Assembly (NCBI GenBank): GCA_030916545.1
Contig: JAUPWI010000049.1
Span: 1-8,247 of the forward strand
DNA: 8,247 nucleotides
Source: Patescibacteria group bacterium
GTDB taxonomy: Bacteria > Patescibacteriota > Minisyncoccia > Moranbacterales > UBA1568
Direction: 5' to 3'
Made by a program: the position numbers and the translations under genes. Positions 1 to 5,975 of the stretch are shown piece by piece. Under the pieces are notes generated by a model. It saw only the letters and a program-made list of their open reading frames with translations, did no database searches and had not been told where the DNA came from. Position 1 is the first letter of the stretch. Each line of letters opens with the position of its first letter.

Positions 1-534
1 TCGCCGAAGGGAAGCACCTGGCAGAATTGTTTCGAGCAGCGCCCAGAACCGCGGGCTATGATTATGCTCACGAAGATGACAGAGCTCGTGAGCGACGATA
101 TATTCCGCCAGACGTGGCGGCAGGAAGACCAAACGATAATTGAAGGACAAGGCACCCTGGGCCGAACAGCTCCCCCAGCGCGTCCGCTGATCCCGGATGG
201 TGAGCGTCGTGTAGGTCCACGCACCCTTCGCATTCAGGATGGCAAGGTGTCGGTACACGAGTGCCAGGGCCGCCTCACGATGCATGAGAAACCGCTCACG
301 TGCTTCCGCCGCCGGAAGCCGCGGCACATGTCCGGCATCTCGAAAACGGGCCTGAGCCTCCGCTACCCAAGCCTCTTGATTCGCCAGGAAACGACGGATC
401 AGGAAAAGCGGTGCCAGACGCGGAGCGGTGACCGTCACCTGCCCGTCATGCGCCACCACCAGGCGAAGACTCCGCGACCCGCGACGGCGACGGATCCGGA
501 CCGGTCTACCCCTACTGTCCTCTATTTCACTCAT
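1..534 (-). CDS. YgjP/DUF45-family zinc metallohydrolase (M48-like), partial, 3' end outside window
   Basis: Translating the minus strand from the ATG at 534-532 gives 178 uninterrupted residues that run off the window at base 1. The family is a putative zinc-dependent hydrolase related to SprT/M48 metallopeptidases; its substrate is not known. The family signature is clear: RWGSCS at residues 119-124, then an FNYRLVFLPP stretch (130-139), the zinc/catalytic motif HELCH at 149-153, and a downstream NHSPRFW (158-164) that supplies the likely third zinc ligand H159. The N-terminus is very arginine-rich (residues 8-24). Family members are usually somewhat longer, so a few tens of C-terminal residues are probably missing. 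The ATG overlaps the uvrA TGA as ATGA, so the gene is probably translationally coupled to uvrA. The fold assignment is firm; the biological role is not known. Confidence 0.9.
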   Translation of the reverse strand, partial: MSEIEDSRGRPVRIRRRRGSRSLRLVVAHDGQVTVTAPRLAPLFLIRRFLANQEAWVAEAQARFRDAGHVPRLPAAEARERFLMHREAALALVYRHLAILNAKGAWTYTTLTIRDQRTRWGSCSAQGALSFNYRLVFLPPRLAEYIVAHELCHLREHNHSPRFWALLETILPGASLRR

Positions 535-3101
535 CTCTTCAGTGCCTTTCTCAGATACTGCCCCGTATGCGTTCCGGTCTTCAATGCCACCTCTTCCGGC
601 GTTCCGGTCGCGACGACTTTTCCCCCACCCGAACCTCCCTCGGGACCGATATCGATGACATAGTCGGAAGACTTGATGAAGTCCATGTTGTGCTCGATCG
701 TCACGACCGTATTCCCCTTTGCGACCAGACGATCGAGTATTTCCACCAGCTTTCTCACATCGGCATAGTGCAGCCCGATCGTCGGCTCATCCAGGAGATA
801 AATGGTCCGCTCAATCTGTTGCCGATACAGTTCCGAAGAGATTTTGACCCGCTGCGCCTCACCGCCAGAAAGCGTCGTCGCCGATTGGCCGAGCTTGAGA
901 TAGCCGAGACCGACTTCGTTCAGCGTTTTCAGTCGATCCGCGATCGCCGGAATCTCATGGAAAAACGCATACGCCTCCTCGATCGTCATATCGAGTATCT
1001 CGGCGATATGCTTGTGCTTGTATTTCACCTCGAGTGTCTCCTTCGTGAAACGCTTCCCATCGCACACGTCGCAAGGGACATACACGGTCGGAAGAAAGTG
1101 CATCTCGACGGCGATGAAGCCGTTGCCCTCGCAGGTCTCGCAACGTCCGCCCGGACGATTGAAGGAGAAGCGTCCGGCCCGCCACCCGCGCACCCGAGCT
1201 TCTTCCGTCGAAGCGAACAGGTCGCGCACATGTGTCCAGGCGCCGGTATAGGTCGCCGGATTCGAGCGCGGCGTCCGACCGATGGGCGACTGGTCGATCA
1301 GTACCACCCGTGAAAGGTATTCGCTCCCGGAAAAACTCTTGCAGTGGAAGGTCTCATTGGATTTGTAGCGCCGATCAAAACGGGCCTGGAGATTCTTATG
1401 CAGGATATCGTACAGGAATGTCGATTTCCCGGAACCGGATACGCCGGTCACTGAGACGAAACGCCCGAGCGGCACGTCGACATCCATATCCTGGATATTG
1501 AAAAGCCTGGCCCCGCGTATCCGGAGGACGCCCTTATCCTTCTTCCGACGGATTTCCGGCACCGGAAACCTCTCCTCTCCACGAAGGTACGCCAGAGTCA
1601 ACGATCCAGAATCGTTCTTTTTCGCGGTCAGCAGCTCTTCAAGGAAACCGGAAGCCACAACATTCCCTCCGTGCACCCCGGCACCCGGTCCGATATCGAC
1701 CAGATAATCGCTCGCGTAGATCGTATCCTCGTCGTGTTCGACGATCAGAATCGTATTCCCCAGCGCCTGAAGATTTTTCAAAGTTTCGATGAGACGATCA
1801 TTGTCCCGGCTGTGCAGTCCGATCGTCGGTTCATCGAGGACATAGAGTGCTCCTACCAGCTGGCTTCCGAGCTGGGACGCGAGACGGATACGCTGCGCCT
1901 CACCGCCCGAAAGCGTATTCGCCCGCCGATCGAGCGTCAAGTAATCGAGTCCGACATTCAAGAGGAAACGCAATCGACTCCCTATCTCGCGCAGGACGAC
2001 CGACGCGATCTGCTGTTCCCGCGGTGAAAGCTCGAGCTTCGCCAAAAACCGCTCCGCATCACCGGTCGGCAGCGCCGTGATCTCGACGATATTCTTCCCT
2101 CCGATCAAAATATGCAAGGCCTCTTCGCGCAAGCGTGATCCCCGACAGGTCTCACAGGGATCGTCCCCGAAGAAGTGCTTCGTTCCGAGACCGTTGCAGG
2201 CCTGACAGGCACCGTAGGGAGAATTGAATGAGAACAGTCTCGGTTCGACTTCCGGATAGGAGAACCCGTCATACGGACAGGAGAATCGGGAAGAAAGCAG
2301 GGTGGATTCCTCACCGAGAATGACCTTGACCAACCCGTCGCTCTCCTCGAGCGCCCGTTCGACCGCTTCCGACAGACGTTCCTCAGATGTCTCGGGAAAC
2401 TGCTTGAATTCCCCCAGAGGAATCTCATCGACGATCAGATCGATATCGTGTTTCTTGTTCTTCGAAAGCAGGATCTGCTCGCGCAGGCTCTGTCGTTTAC
2501 CATCGAGAAAAATCTCCGCGAACCCCTTGTTGAGGGCGGCATACAGGAGTTGATAGTACTCGCCCTTGCGTCCCCGCACGACCGGAGCCGTGATGATGAG
2601 ACTCCCGGACCGCTTCGTTTTCCGAACCCGTTCACGCACCAGCTCACGCATCTCTTCCGATGAAAGCTTCTCAATCTTCCGTCCGCAGGTAAGACAGTGC
2701 GGTTCCCCGATGCGCGCGAACATGACACGCAGGTAATCATAGATCTCCGTCACCGTCGCGACGGTCGAGCGGGGATTCCGGCTGGCCGACTTCTGATCGA
2801 TGGAAATAGCCGGCGACAGACCCCGAATCTCATCGACGTCCGGCTTCTGCATCGTATTCAGGAATTGCCTCGCATAGGCGGACAGCGACTCGACATACCG
2901 TCGCTGACCCTCGGCGAAAATCGTATCAAAAGCTAATGACGACTTGCCGGATCCCGACAGCCCGGTGATGACGACCATGCGGTTGCGCGGCATATCGACG
3001 TCAATATTCTTCAGATTGTGGGTACGGGCACCCCGCACCTCGATCCACTCGGACGGGGTATGCGGCGGAGACGGTGCCTGAGGTACCATTTTCTTCGGCA
3101 T
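531..3101 (-). CDS. uvrA: Excinuclease ABC subunit UvrA, shortened form lacking the insertion domain
   Basis: UvrA is the dimeric ABC-type ATPase that scans DNA for bulky lesions and loads UvrB. This copy has 856 residues against about 940-950 in E. coli or Geobacillus. Visible in order: Walker A GLSGSGKSS (47-55); a Cys pair C136/C139; the UvrB-binding region (about 131-260); zinc-module cysteines C275, C299, C302 and C316/C319; ABC signature LSGGEAQ (397-403); Walker B YVLDEPTIGLH (420-430); second Walker A GVSGSGKST (553-561); complete C-terminal zinc finger C654/C657/C677/C680; second signature (744-750) and second Walker B (768-778). About 95 residues are absent between GLGTK and PCETC (around residue 311), which matches the insertion domain of signature domain I. 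D278 stands where most UvrAs have a zinc-ligand cysteine. Neither M1 nor M5 has a good Shine-Dalgarno, so the start is uncertain. It lies 81 bases after the deacetylase and overlaps the next gene by four. Confidence 0.97.
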   Translation of the reverse strand: MPKKMVPQAPSPPHTPSEWIEVRGARTHNLKNIDVDMPRNRMVVITGLSGSGKSSLAFDTIFAEGQRRYVESLSAYARQFLNTMQKPDVDEIRGLSPAISIDQKSASRNPRSTVATVTEIYDYLRVMFARIGEPHCLTCGRKIEKLSSEEMRELVRERVRKTKRSGSLIITAPVVRGRKGEYYQLLYAALNKGFAEIFLDGKRQSLREQILLSKNKKHDIDLIVDEIPLGEFKQFPETSEERLSEAVERALEESDGLVKVILGEESTLLSSRFSCPYDGFSYPEVEPRLFSFNSPYGACQACNGLGTKHFFGDDPCETCRGSRLREEALHILIGGKNIVEITALPTGDAERFLAKLELSPREQQIASVVLREIGSRLRFLLNVGLDYLTLDRRANTLSGGEAQRIRLASQLGSQLVGALYVLDEPTIGLHSRDNDRLIETLKNLQALGNTILIVEHDEDTIYASDYLVDIGPGAGVHGGNVVASGFLEELLTAKKNDSGSLTLAYLRGEERFPVPEIRRKKDKGVLRIRGARLFNIQDMDVDVPLGRFVSVTGVSGSGKSTFLYDILHKNLQARFDRRYKSNETFHCKSFSGSEYLSRVVLIDQSPIGRTPRSNPATYTGAWTHVRDLFASTEEARVRGWRAGRFSFNRPGGRCETCEGNGFIAVEMHFLPTVYVPCDVCDGKRFTKETLEVKYKHKHIAEILDMTIEEAYAFFHEIPAIADRLKTLNEVGLGYLKLGQSATTLSGGEAQRVKISSELYRQQIERTIYLLDEPTIGLHYADVRKLVEILDRLVAKGNTVVTIEHNMDFIKSSDYVIDIGPEGGSGGGKVVATGTPEEVALKTGTHTGQYLRKALKR

Positions 3102-3182
3102 ATGATTTTCAAAAAATTCGACTTACCCGCGAGCGGAAAGCTCCCGATCGGTCTCTGACGATAACACGTTTCCAGCAACCTG

Positions 3183-3908
3183 TCATCCCCTCTTCTCCGC
3201 GGCCTTCTTGAGCGCCCGAAGGAATCTCGTCTCATGCGGATGCTCCGGATGGGCAACAACTTCCGTCCGACCTTCCGGCAGATGACGGAGGAAATGACGG
3301 ATATCATCGATCCAGTCGGCACTCACCAGATACTCCGAAGTCGGGCGGAGCTCTCCTCGCCATGACCACCGATTCAGCCCATGCAGACAAGAGAGGATAT
3401 TCTTCGCCAGATGGAAACGCGCATCACCGAGAATCCCTCGTGCGCCGAAACGGACATGACCGATACCATATTCTTCGGCTATGTGGAGAAACGTCGAAAA
3501 AAAACCGGGAAAGAAATGGACGTGCTCATGGGAATTCATTCCGTCCGGCAAGCGGCCGAATTTTTCCCGAAAAAGCTCCATCTGTCCCCGCCATTCTTCC
3601 TCGACCAGTCGTGGGGCCAGATCACCGCGTACCGCATGCCAGAAAAAATTCCCCAGACGCTTCACGGATGAATCCCCCTCATGGTCACCCCGCCCCAGCA
3701 AACGGATAAGCTCGAGATGGATATCAAGAGCGATTCCTGTCTCTTTCAGCGCCAAGGCGTCTTCCGCCGAAACGAAGCGTGCGAGAACGGCGACCCGGTC
3801 CACGATGCCCTCTCTCACCAGCTGGAGAATCGGCGCGGATGCTCCCCGTATCCCGTAATCATCAGCGACAACGATCAATTTCTTCTCCATAGTACTTTCA
3901 TCCGACAT
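3183..3908 (-). CDS. YdjC/ChbG-family carbohydrate deacetylase-like protein
   Basis: The 241-residue product matches the YdjC/ChbG/HpnK family of metal-dependent deacetylases, which remove acetyl groups from N-acetylated sugars; the substrate here cannot be read from sequence. Family landmarks are LIVVADDYGI (11-20) with the metal/catalytic aspartates D16-D17, GIALDIHLEL (58-67) with H64, NSHEHVHFFPG (125-135) with H127, H129 and H131, and a C-terminal VVAHPEHPH (217-225) with H220. The length is near the lower end for the family. The ATG at 3908 has GAGG four bases upstream. A second ATG at residue 7 (3890) would place the start closer to the first beta strand, as is usual in the family, so either is possible. 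It lies 51 bases after the alkyltransferase and 81 before uvrA, consistent with one operon. No signal peptide is seen, so a cytosolic enzyme is likely. Confidence 0.85.
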   Translation of the reverse strand: MSDESTMEKKLIVVADDYGIRGASAPILQLVREGIVDRVAVLARFVSAEDALALKETGIALDIHLELIRLLGRGDHEGDSSVKRLGNFFWHAVRGDLAPRLVEEEWRGQMELFREKFGRLPDGMNSHEHVHFFPGFFSTFLHIAEEYGIGHVRFGARGILGDARFHLAKNILSCLHGLNRWSWRGELRPTSEYLVSADWIDDIRHFLRHLPEGRTEVVAHPEHPHETRFLRALKKAAEKRG

Positions 3909-3959
3909 TTATCCTCAGGCTTTCTTTTCCGAACGCCTCACATACAAAATCCTCTCGAA

Positions 3960-4283
3960 TCAGGATACCGTACACGATACCGACCAGGTCGAATTTCCCG
4001 CACGGATCTTTCTTTCCAGCCGAACACCTTCCTGTTTTAAAAGTTTCGCCTTCCCCTCCTCACCACCGCGGTTGTACGCTCCGATTCGACCGCAACTCCG
4101 TATCACCCGATGGCAAGGGATCCCGGGATCGTGATTCTTTTTCATAAGACTCCCCACCGCGCGCGCCGCTCCCGAAAAACCGGCCCGCTCCGCCACCTCC
4201 CCATACGAAAGAGTGGATCCTCTCGGAATACGCACCACGATTGCACGAACCGCCTCAACGAAGTTTTTTTCCGAATCCTCCAT
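3960..4283 (-). CDS. Single-domain methylated-DNA--protein-cysteine methyltransferase (Ogt/MGMT C-terminal domain)
   Basis: The product is 107 residues from the ATG at 4283. It corresponds only to the DNA-binding and active-site domain of O6-alkylguanine-DNA alkyltransferases, which transfer the alkyl group from a damaged base to their own cysteine. Visible from this start: IPRGSTLSYGEVAERAG (19-35), the recognition helix with the arginine finger, AARAVGSLMKKN (39-50), and the active-site PCHRV (56-60) with C57. IGAYNRGG (67-74) follows in place of the usual GGYxGG. The active cysteine is kept, so this should be a true alkyltransferase and not a Cys-less ATL protein. The N-terminal domain of Ogt/Ada is absent. 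A GTG two codons upstream (4289) could also start it. No clear Shine-Dalgarno is present. First gene of the cluster leading to uvrA. Confidence 0.9.
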   Translation of the reverse strand: MEDSEKNFVEAVRAIVVRIPRGSTLSYGEVAERAGFSGAARAVGSLMKKNHDPGIPCHRVIRSCGRIGAYNRGGEEGKAKLLKQEGVRLERKIRAGNSTWSVSCTVS

Positions 4284-4327
4284 ATGCACGACACAGATAC
4301 CGCTCTTAGCCGACAGAATTTCCCCTG

Positions 4328-4511
4328 AGTATCTCTCTCAAATCTCACCGCGTGAATCAGCAAGAGACAAGCGCTTGTCGGTGAAAACGAGAGAATTTCG
4401 GCTGCAAACCTTTCAAATCTTGTCAGGTTACGAAAGTAACCCTCTGTACTTTTCAAGGTTTTCGCACGAAATTCTCTCGTTTTCCCTCGACTGAGATTTG
4501 AGATAGATACT
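4328..4511 (+). repeat. MITE-like structured repeat, copy 1 (184 bp)
   Basis: Terminal inverted repeats are AGTATCTCTCTCAAATCTCA at 4328-4347 and its complement at 4492-4511 with one mismatch. Inside are the 14-bp palindrome GACAAGCGCTTGTC (4366-4379), flanked by CACCG (4346-4350) and CGGTG (4379-4383). Next comes a perfect 18-bp inverted repeat GAAAACGAGAGAATTTCG (4383-4400) with 4467-4484, then an inner 7-bp stem (4406-4412 with 4455-4461), and an apical GGTTAC-GAAA-GTAACC hairpin (4426-4441). It is about 96% identical, in reverse orientation, to the copy at 8051-8235 (six substitutions and one 1-base indel by eye). No coding capacity is recognised. It lies between the terminator hairpin of the upstream unit and the alkyltransferase gene. 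No convincing target-site duplication is seen at its ends. Confidence 0.93.
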
Positions 4512-4550
4512 TACAACCGCATTGTACCAATCCCCGAGGACAAAAGCCAA

Positions 4551-4574
4551 GGAGCTCCGCGAAAACGGAGCTCC
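4551..4574 (-). terminator. Probable Rho-independent terminator after the coiled-coil gene
   Basis: A perfect 9-bp GC-rich stem, GGAGCTCCG (4551-4559) with CGGAGCTCC (4566-4574), closes a 6-base loop. It begins 26 bases beyond the TAG stop of the coiled-coil gene. On the minus strand it is followed by an interrupted T-rich tail (TTGGCTTTTG). The tract is imperfect, but position and stem strength fit the end of the uvrB-side transcription unit. Confidence 0.7.
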
Positions 4575-4600
4575 TAACATCCTCGTATCCGGAAAACAGG

Positions 4601-5473
4601 CTATTCGACTTCTTCTGTTCCGAAAACCTTCTTCAGATCGACCCTGGCCTGTTCGAGGGTCGCTTTGAAAGCATCCAGCGCGCTCTTCATTGCCGCCTGT
4701 CTCGTTGCCGCGAGATCCCTGACGATGAGACCGAGGTTCTCCCCCTCCTTACGTTCCGATTGGAGGGTATCGCGAGCGGATTTCAACGAATTCTGAAACG
4801 TGCTCCGTACCGTCTCCGGACTTTTTCCATCCGCACAATCCTGCTTCGCCTGTGTCAGCGCGGATTCGACTATCGCCTGAAACGTCTCGACTCCACCCGC
4901 GCGATTCTCTTTCTGTGCCGTCACGGCCGCATCGACTGATTTTCGGAAAGCGCTGATCGCCGCATCGGCCGCCTCACGTCGCGTATCGGCCGCCGCCTCG
5001 ACCGTCTTCTTAAATTCCGCGACAGCCGCCTTCTTTTCAGCAGTATCAGCTGCGGCTTCCAATTTCTCATACCAGGCATTGCGTCTGGCATCCTGTTCTT
5101 CCCGCTCCTCGGTCAACGCGTTATCCCGCGTATCGCGCTTCTCATCAAGATAATCGATCCGATTCTTCTTCCGAGCGACGAATTTTCCCTTCCGTTCAGT
5201 CAGCCGACTCTGCATCTCCTCCATCCGGGAAGTGAAATTCTCACAGAACTTCTCCTGACGTTCGGCCTGGCGCGCTTCCATCTGCGTCTCACGCTCGGCA
5301 CGACGCTCCGCCGTCTTTTCTTGACGCATTTCCTGTCGCGCTTCCATCTGCGCTGCCCGTTCGGCCTGACGCGCTTCGTTGTCCATCATGGCCGCCGAAA
5401 CGGTATATGGAACGGCCAAAACGGCGACTGCGCCGACCGCGATCCTGATCGCACTAGAGGCTGTTTTCATCAT
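4601..5473 (-). CDS. Secreted coiled-coil protein of unknown function
   Basis: I do not recognise a family for this 290-residue protein. An N-terminal signal peptide is visible: positive start, hydrophobic core at about residues 9-22, and a small-residue cleavage region around VSAA (25-28). The mature part is very rich in Ala, Glu, Arg, Lys and Gln and should be almost entirely helical or coiled coil. Residues 33-74 carry near-repeats built on EARQ/QAER/QMEARQ units, followed by long charged helices to about 285. Only two cysteines are present (C77, C213), which could form one disulfide outside the membrane. The start may be either of two adjacent ATGs (5473 or 5470); neither has a good Shine-Dalgarno. 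It overlaps the preceding gene by 20 bases, so the two are probably co-expressed and perhaps translationally coupled. It could be a periplasmic or cell-surface spacer or adhesin-like helix; that is speculation. Confidence 0.8.
   Translation of the reverse strand: MMKTASSAIRIAVGAVAVLAVPYTVSAAMMDNEARQAERAAQMEARQEMRQEKTAERRAERETQMEARQAERQEKFCENFTSRMEEMQSRLTERKGKFVARKKNRIDYLDEKRDTRDNALTEEREEQDARRNAWYEKLEAAADTAEKKAAVAEFKKTVEAAADTRREAADAAISAFRKSVDAAVTAQKENRAGGVETFQAIVESALTQAKQDCADGKSPETVRSTFQNSLKSARDTLQSERKEGENLGLIVRDLAATRQAAMKSALDAFKATLEQARVDLKKVFGTEEVE
5258..5377 (-). repeat. Short degenerate direct repeats encoding EARQ/QAER units
   Basis: Inside the coiled-coil gene, GCGCTTCCATCTGCG occurs at 5272-5286 and again at 5338-5352. 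A related segment, CGTTCGGCCTG followed by CGCGCTTC or ACGCGCTTC, occurs near 5259-5277 and 5358-5377. They encode the repeated QMEARQ and EARQAER segments of the helix and probably arose by local duplication. Confidence 0.65.
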
Positions 5474-5816
5474 AGAATTGGCTTACTTCATTAAGTGATG
5501 TCGCTTCGTCTTCGAGAATCGATGATTCACCCGATATCTCGCTTTCCAGAGCGGACTGTTCAGTTGCTCCTTCTCTTTCCAAATCACCGATGATCGCATC
5601 CACGGTAGCCGGCTTGCGCGTATCGAGAAGCGGGGCGCTCTGCGGCTCCTCGGAGAGACCTGGGCGCACCGGCTGGGTATTCCGCGGCGAAACGGCCATC
5701 GGATTCTCTGCGGCCGGTACAGACGTCATTCCTGACATCTCCCGCACAATCGCATACCCGAGCACGATCAGGAGTGCGACGACTATGGCTACGCCGATAA
5801 TTTTTTTGGCATCCAT
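5454..5816 (-). CDS. Small single-pass membrane protein with acidic extracytoplasmic tail, unknown function
   Basis: The 120-residue product has a short charged N-terminus (MDAKK), one strong hydrophobic segment at about residues 6-23, then Arg-Glu. The remainder is Pro/Ser-rich and then acidic (about 30-120), ending in a conserved-looking NEVSQFYDENSL. A type II-like single anchor with the tail outside is the simplest reading; an uncleaved signal is also possible. I do not recognise a family. The ATG at 5816 has no Shine-Dalgarno. An in-frame ATG with a consensus Shine-Dalgarno lies 84 bases upstream (5900) but is separated by a TAA at 5834-5832. The 3' end overlaps the secreted coiled-coil gene by 20 bases, so the two likely act together in the envelope. 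It begins about 160 bases after uvrB. Confidence 0.75.
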   Translation of the reverse strand: MDAKKIIGVAIVVALLIVLGYAIVREMSGMTSVPAAENPMAVSPRNTQPVRPGLSEEPQSAPLLDTRKPATVDAIIGDLEREGATEQSALESEISGESSILEDEATSLNEVSQFYDENSL

Positions 5817-5831
5817 AAGAAATATCTTTTT

Positions 5832-5900
5832 TTATTTGATTAGCTGGCACGGACCCGCCCGAAGAGAAAGTGTCGACCCTCCTTCCCGACCTTCGGACAT
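5832..5900 (-). CDS. Possible 22-codon leader ORF with consensus Shine-Dalgarno
   Basis: ATG at 5900-5898 is preceded by GGAGGTGAT, an essentially full complement of the 16S rRNA tail, with GGAGG four bases before the ATG. It opens a 22-codon frame ending in TAA at 5834-5832 and encoding MSEGREGG...CQLIK. The frame is the same as that of the membrane-protein gene starting at 5816, so only the TAA separates them. It could be a regulatory leader peptide, the true 5' part of the next gene interrupted by a stop, or chance. The peptide has no recognisable motif. Confidence 0.35.
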   Translation of the reverse strand: MSEGREGGSTLSLRAGPCQLIK

Positions 5901-5909
5901 ATCACCTCC

Positions 5910-5938
5910 AGTATACCCGAAAAAACATTTTTTCACAC
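5910..5938 (-). promoter_or_regulatory. Possible promoter for the membrane-protein/coiled-coil pair
   Basis: TATACT (5910-5915) matches the sigma-70 -10 box in five of six positions. At 17-bp spacing the -35 is poor (GTGTGA, 5933-5938). The spacer contains an A6/T6 inverted repeat (5919-5934). If this promoter is used, transcription would begin within or near the Shine-Dalgarno of the 22-codon ORF, so the two readings partly conflict. Confidence 0.4.
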
Positions 5939-5975
5939 TCGACACCACCGGACCGTCGGGCAAGATAAGAGACTA

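Noticed and set aside
58..663. 201-codon open frame on the plus strand
   Set aside because: It lies opposite the clear YgjP-like hydrolase and the uvrA 3' end, and its protein is low-complexity Arg/Pro-rich with no recognisable motif.
3128..3151. Terminator between the deacetylase gene and uvrA (GAGC-GGAAA-GCTC)
   Set aside because: The stem is only four pairs, with no T-tract directly after it on the minus strand; co-transcription seems more likely.
3681..4040. 119-codon plus-strand frame spanning the alkyltransferase/deacetylase junction
   Set aside because: Overlaps two well-supported genes on the other strand; the translation has no family features.
4284..4289. GTG start for the alkyltransferase at 4289
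   Set aside because: Possible, but the ATG two codons later is the more usual start and neither has a Shine-Dalgarno; the ATG was preferred.
4328..4511. Repeat as an IS200/IS605-type end, group II intron fragment or CRISPR repeat
   Set aside because: It has true terminal inverted repeats, no domain V-like sequence and no regular repeat-spacer array. Only the hairpins resemble IS200/IS605 ends.
4316..4523. Target-site duplications flanking the repeat copies
   Set aside because: I compared flanks of both copies by eye for duplications of 2-9 bases and found none convincing.
5919..5971. Terminator after uvrB (weak CGAC/GTCG stem and A6/T6 inverted repeat)
   Set aside because: Stem pairing is short, the T-run is too far from the GC stem, and the A/T repeat is too weak. 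Read-through into the next genes cannot be excluded.
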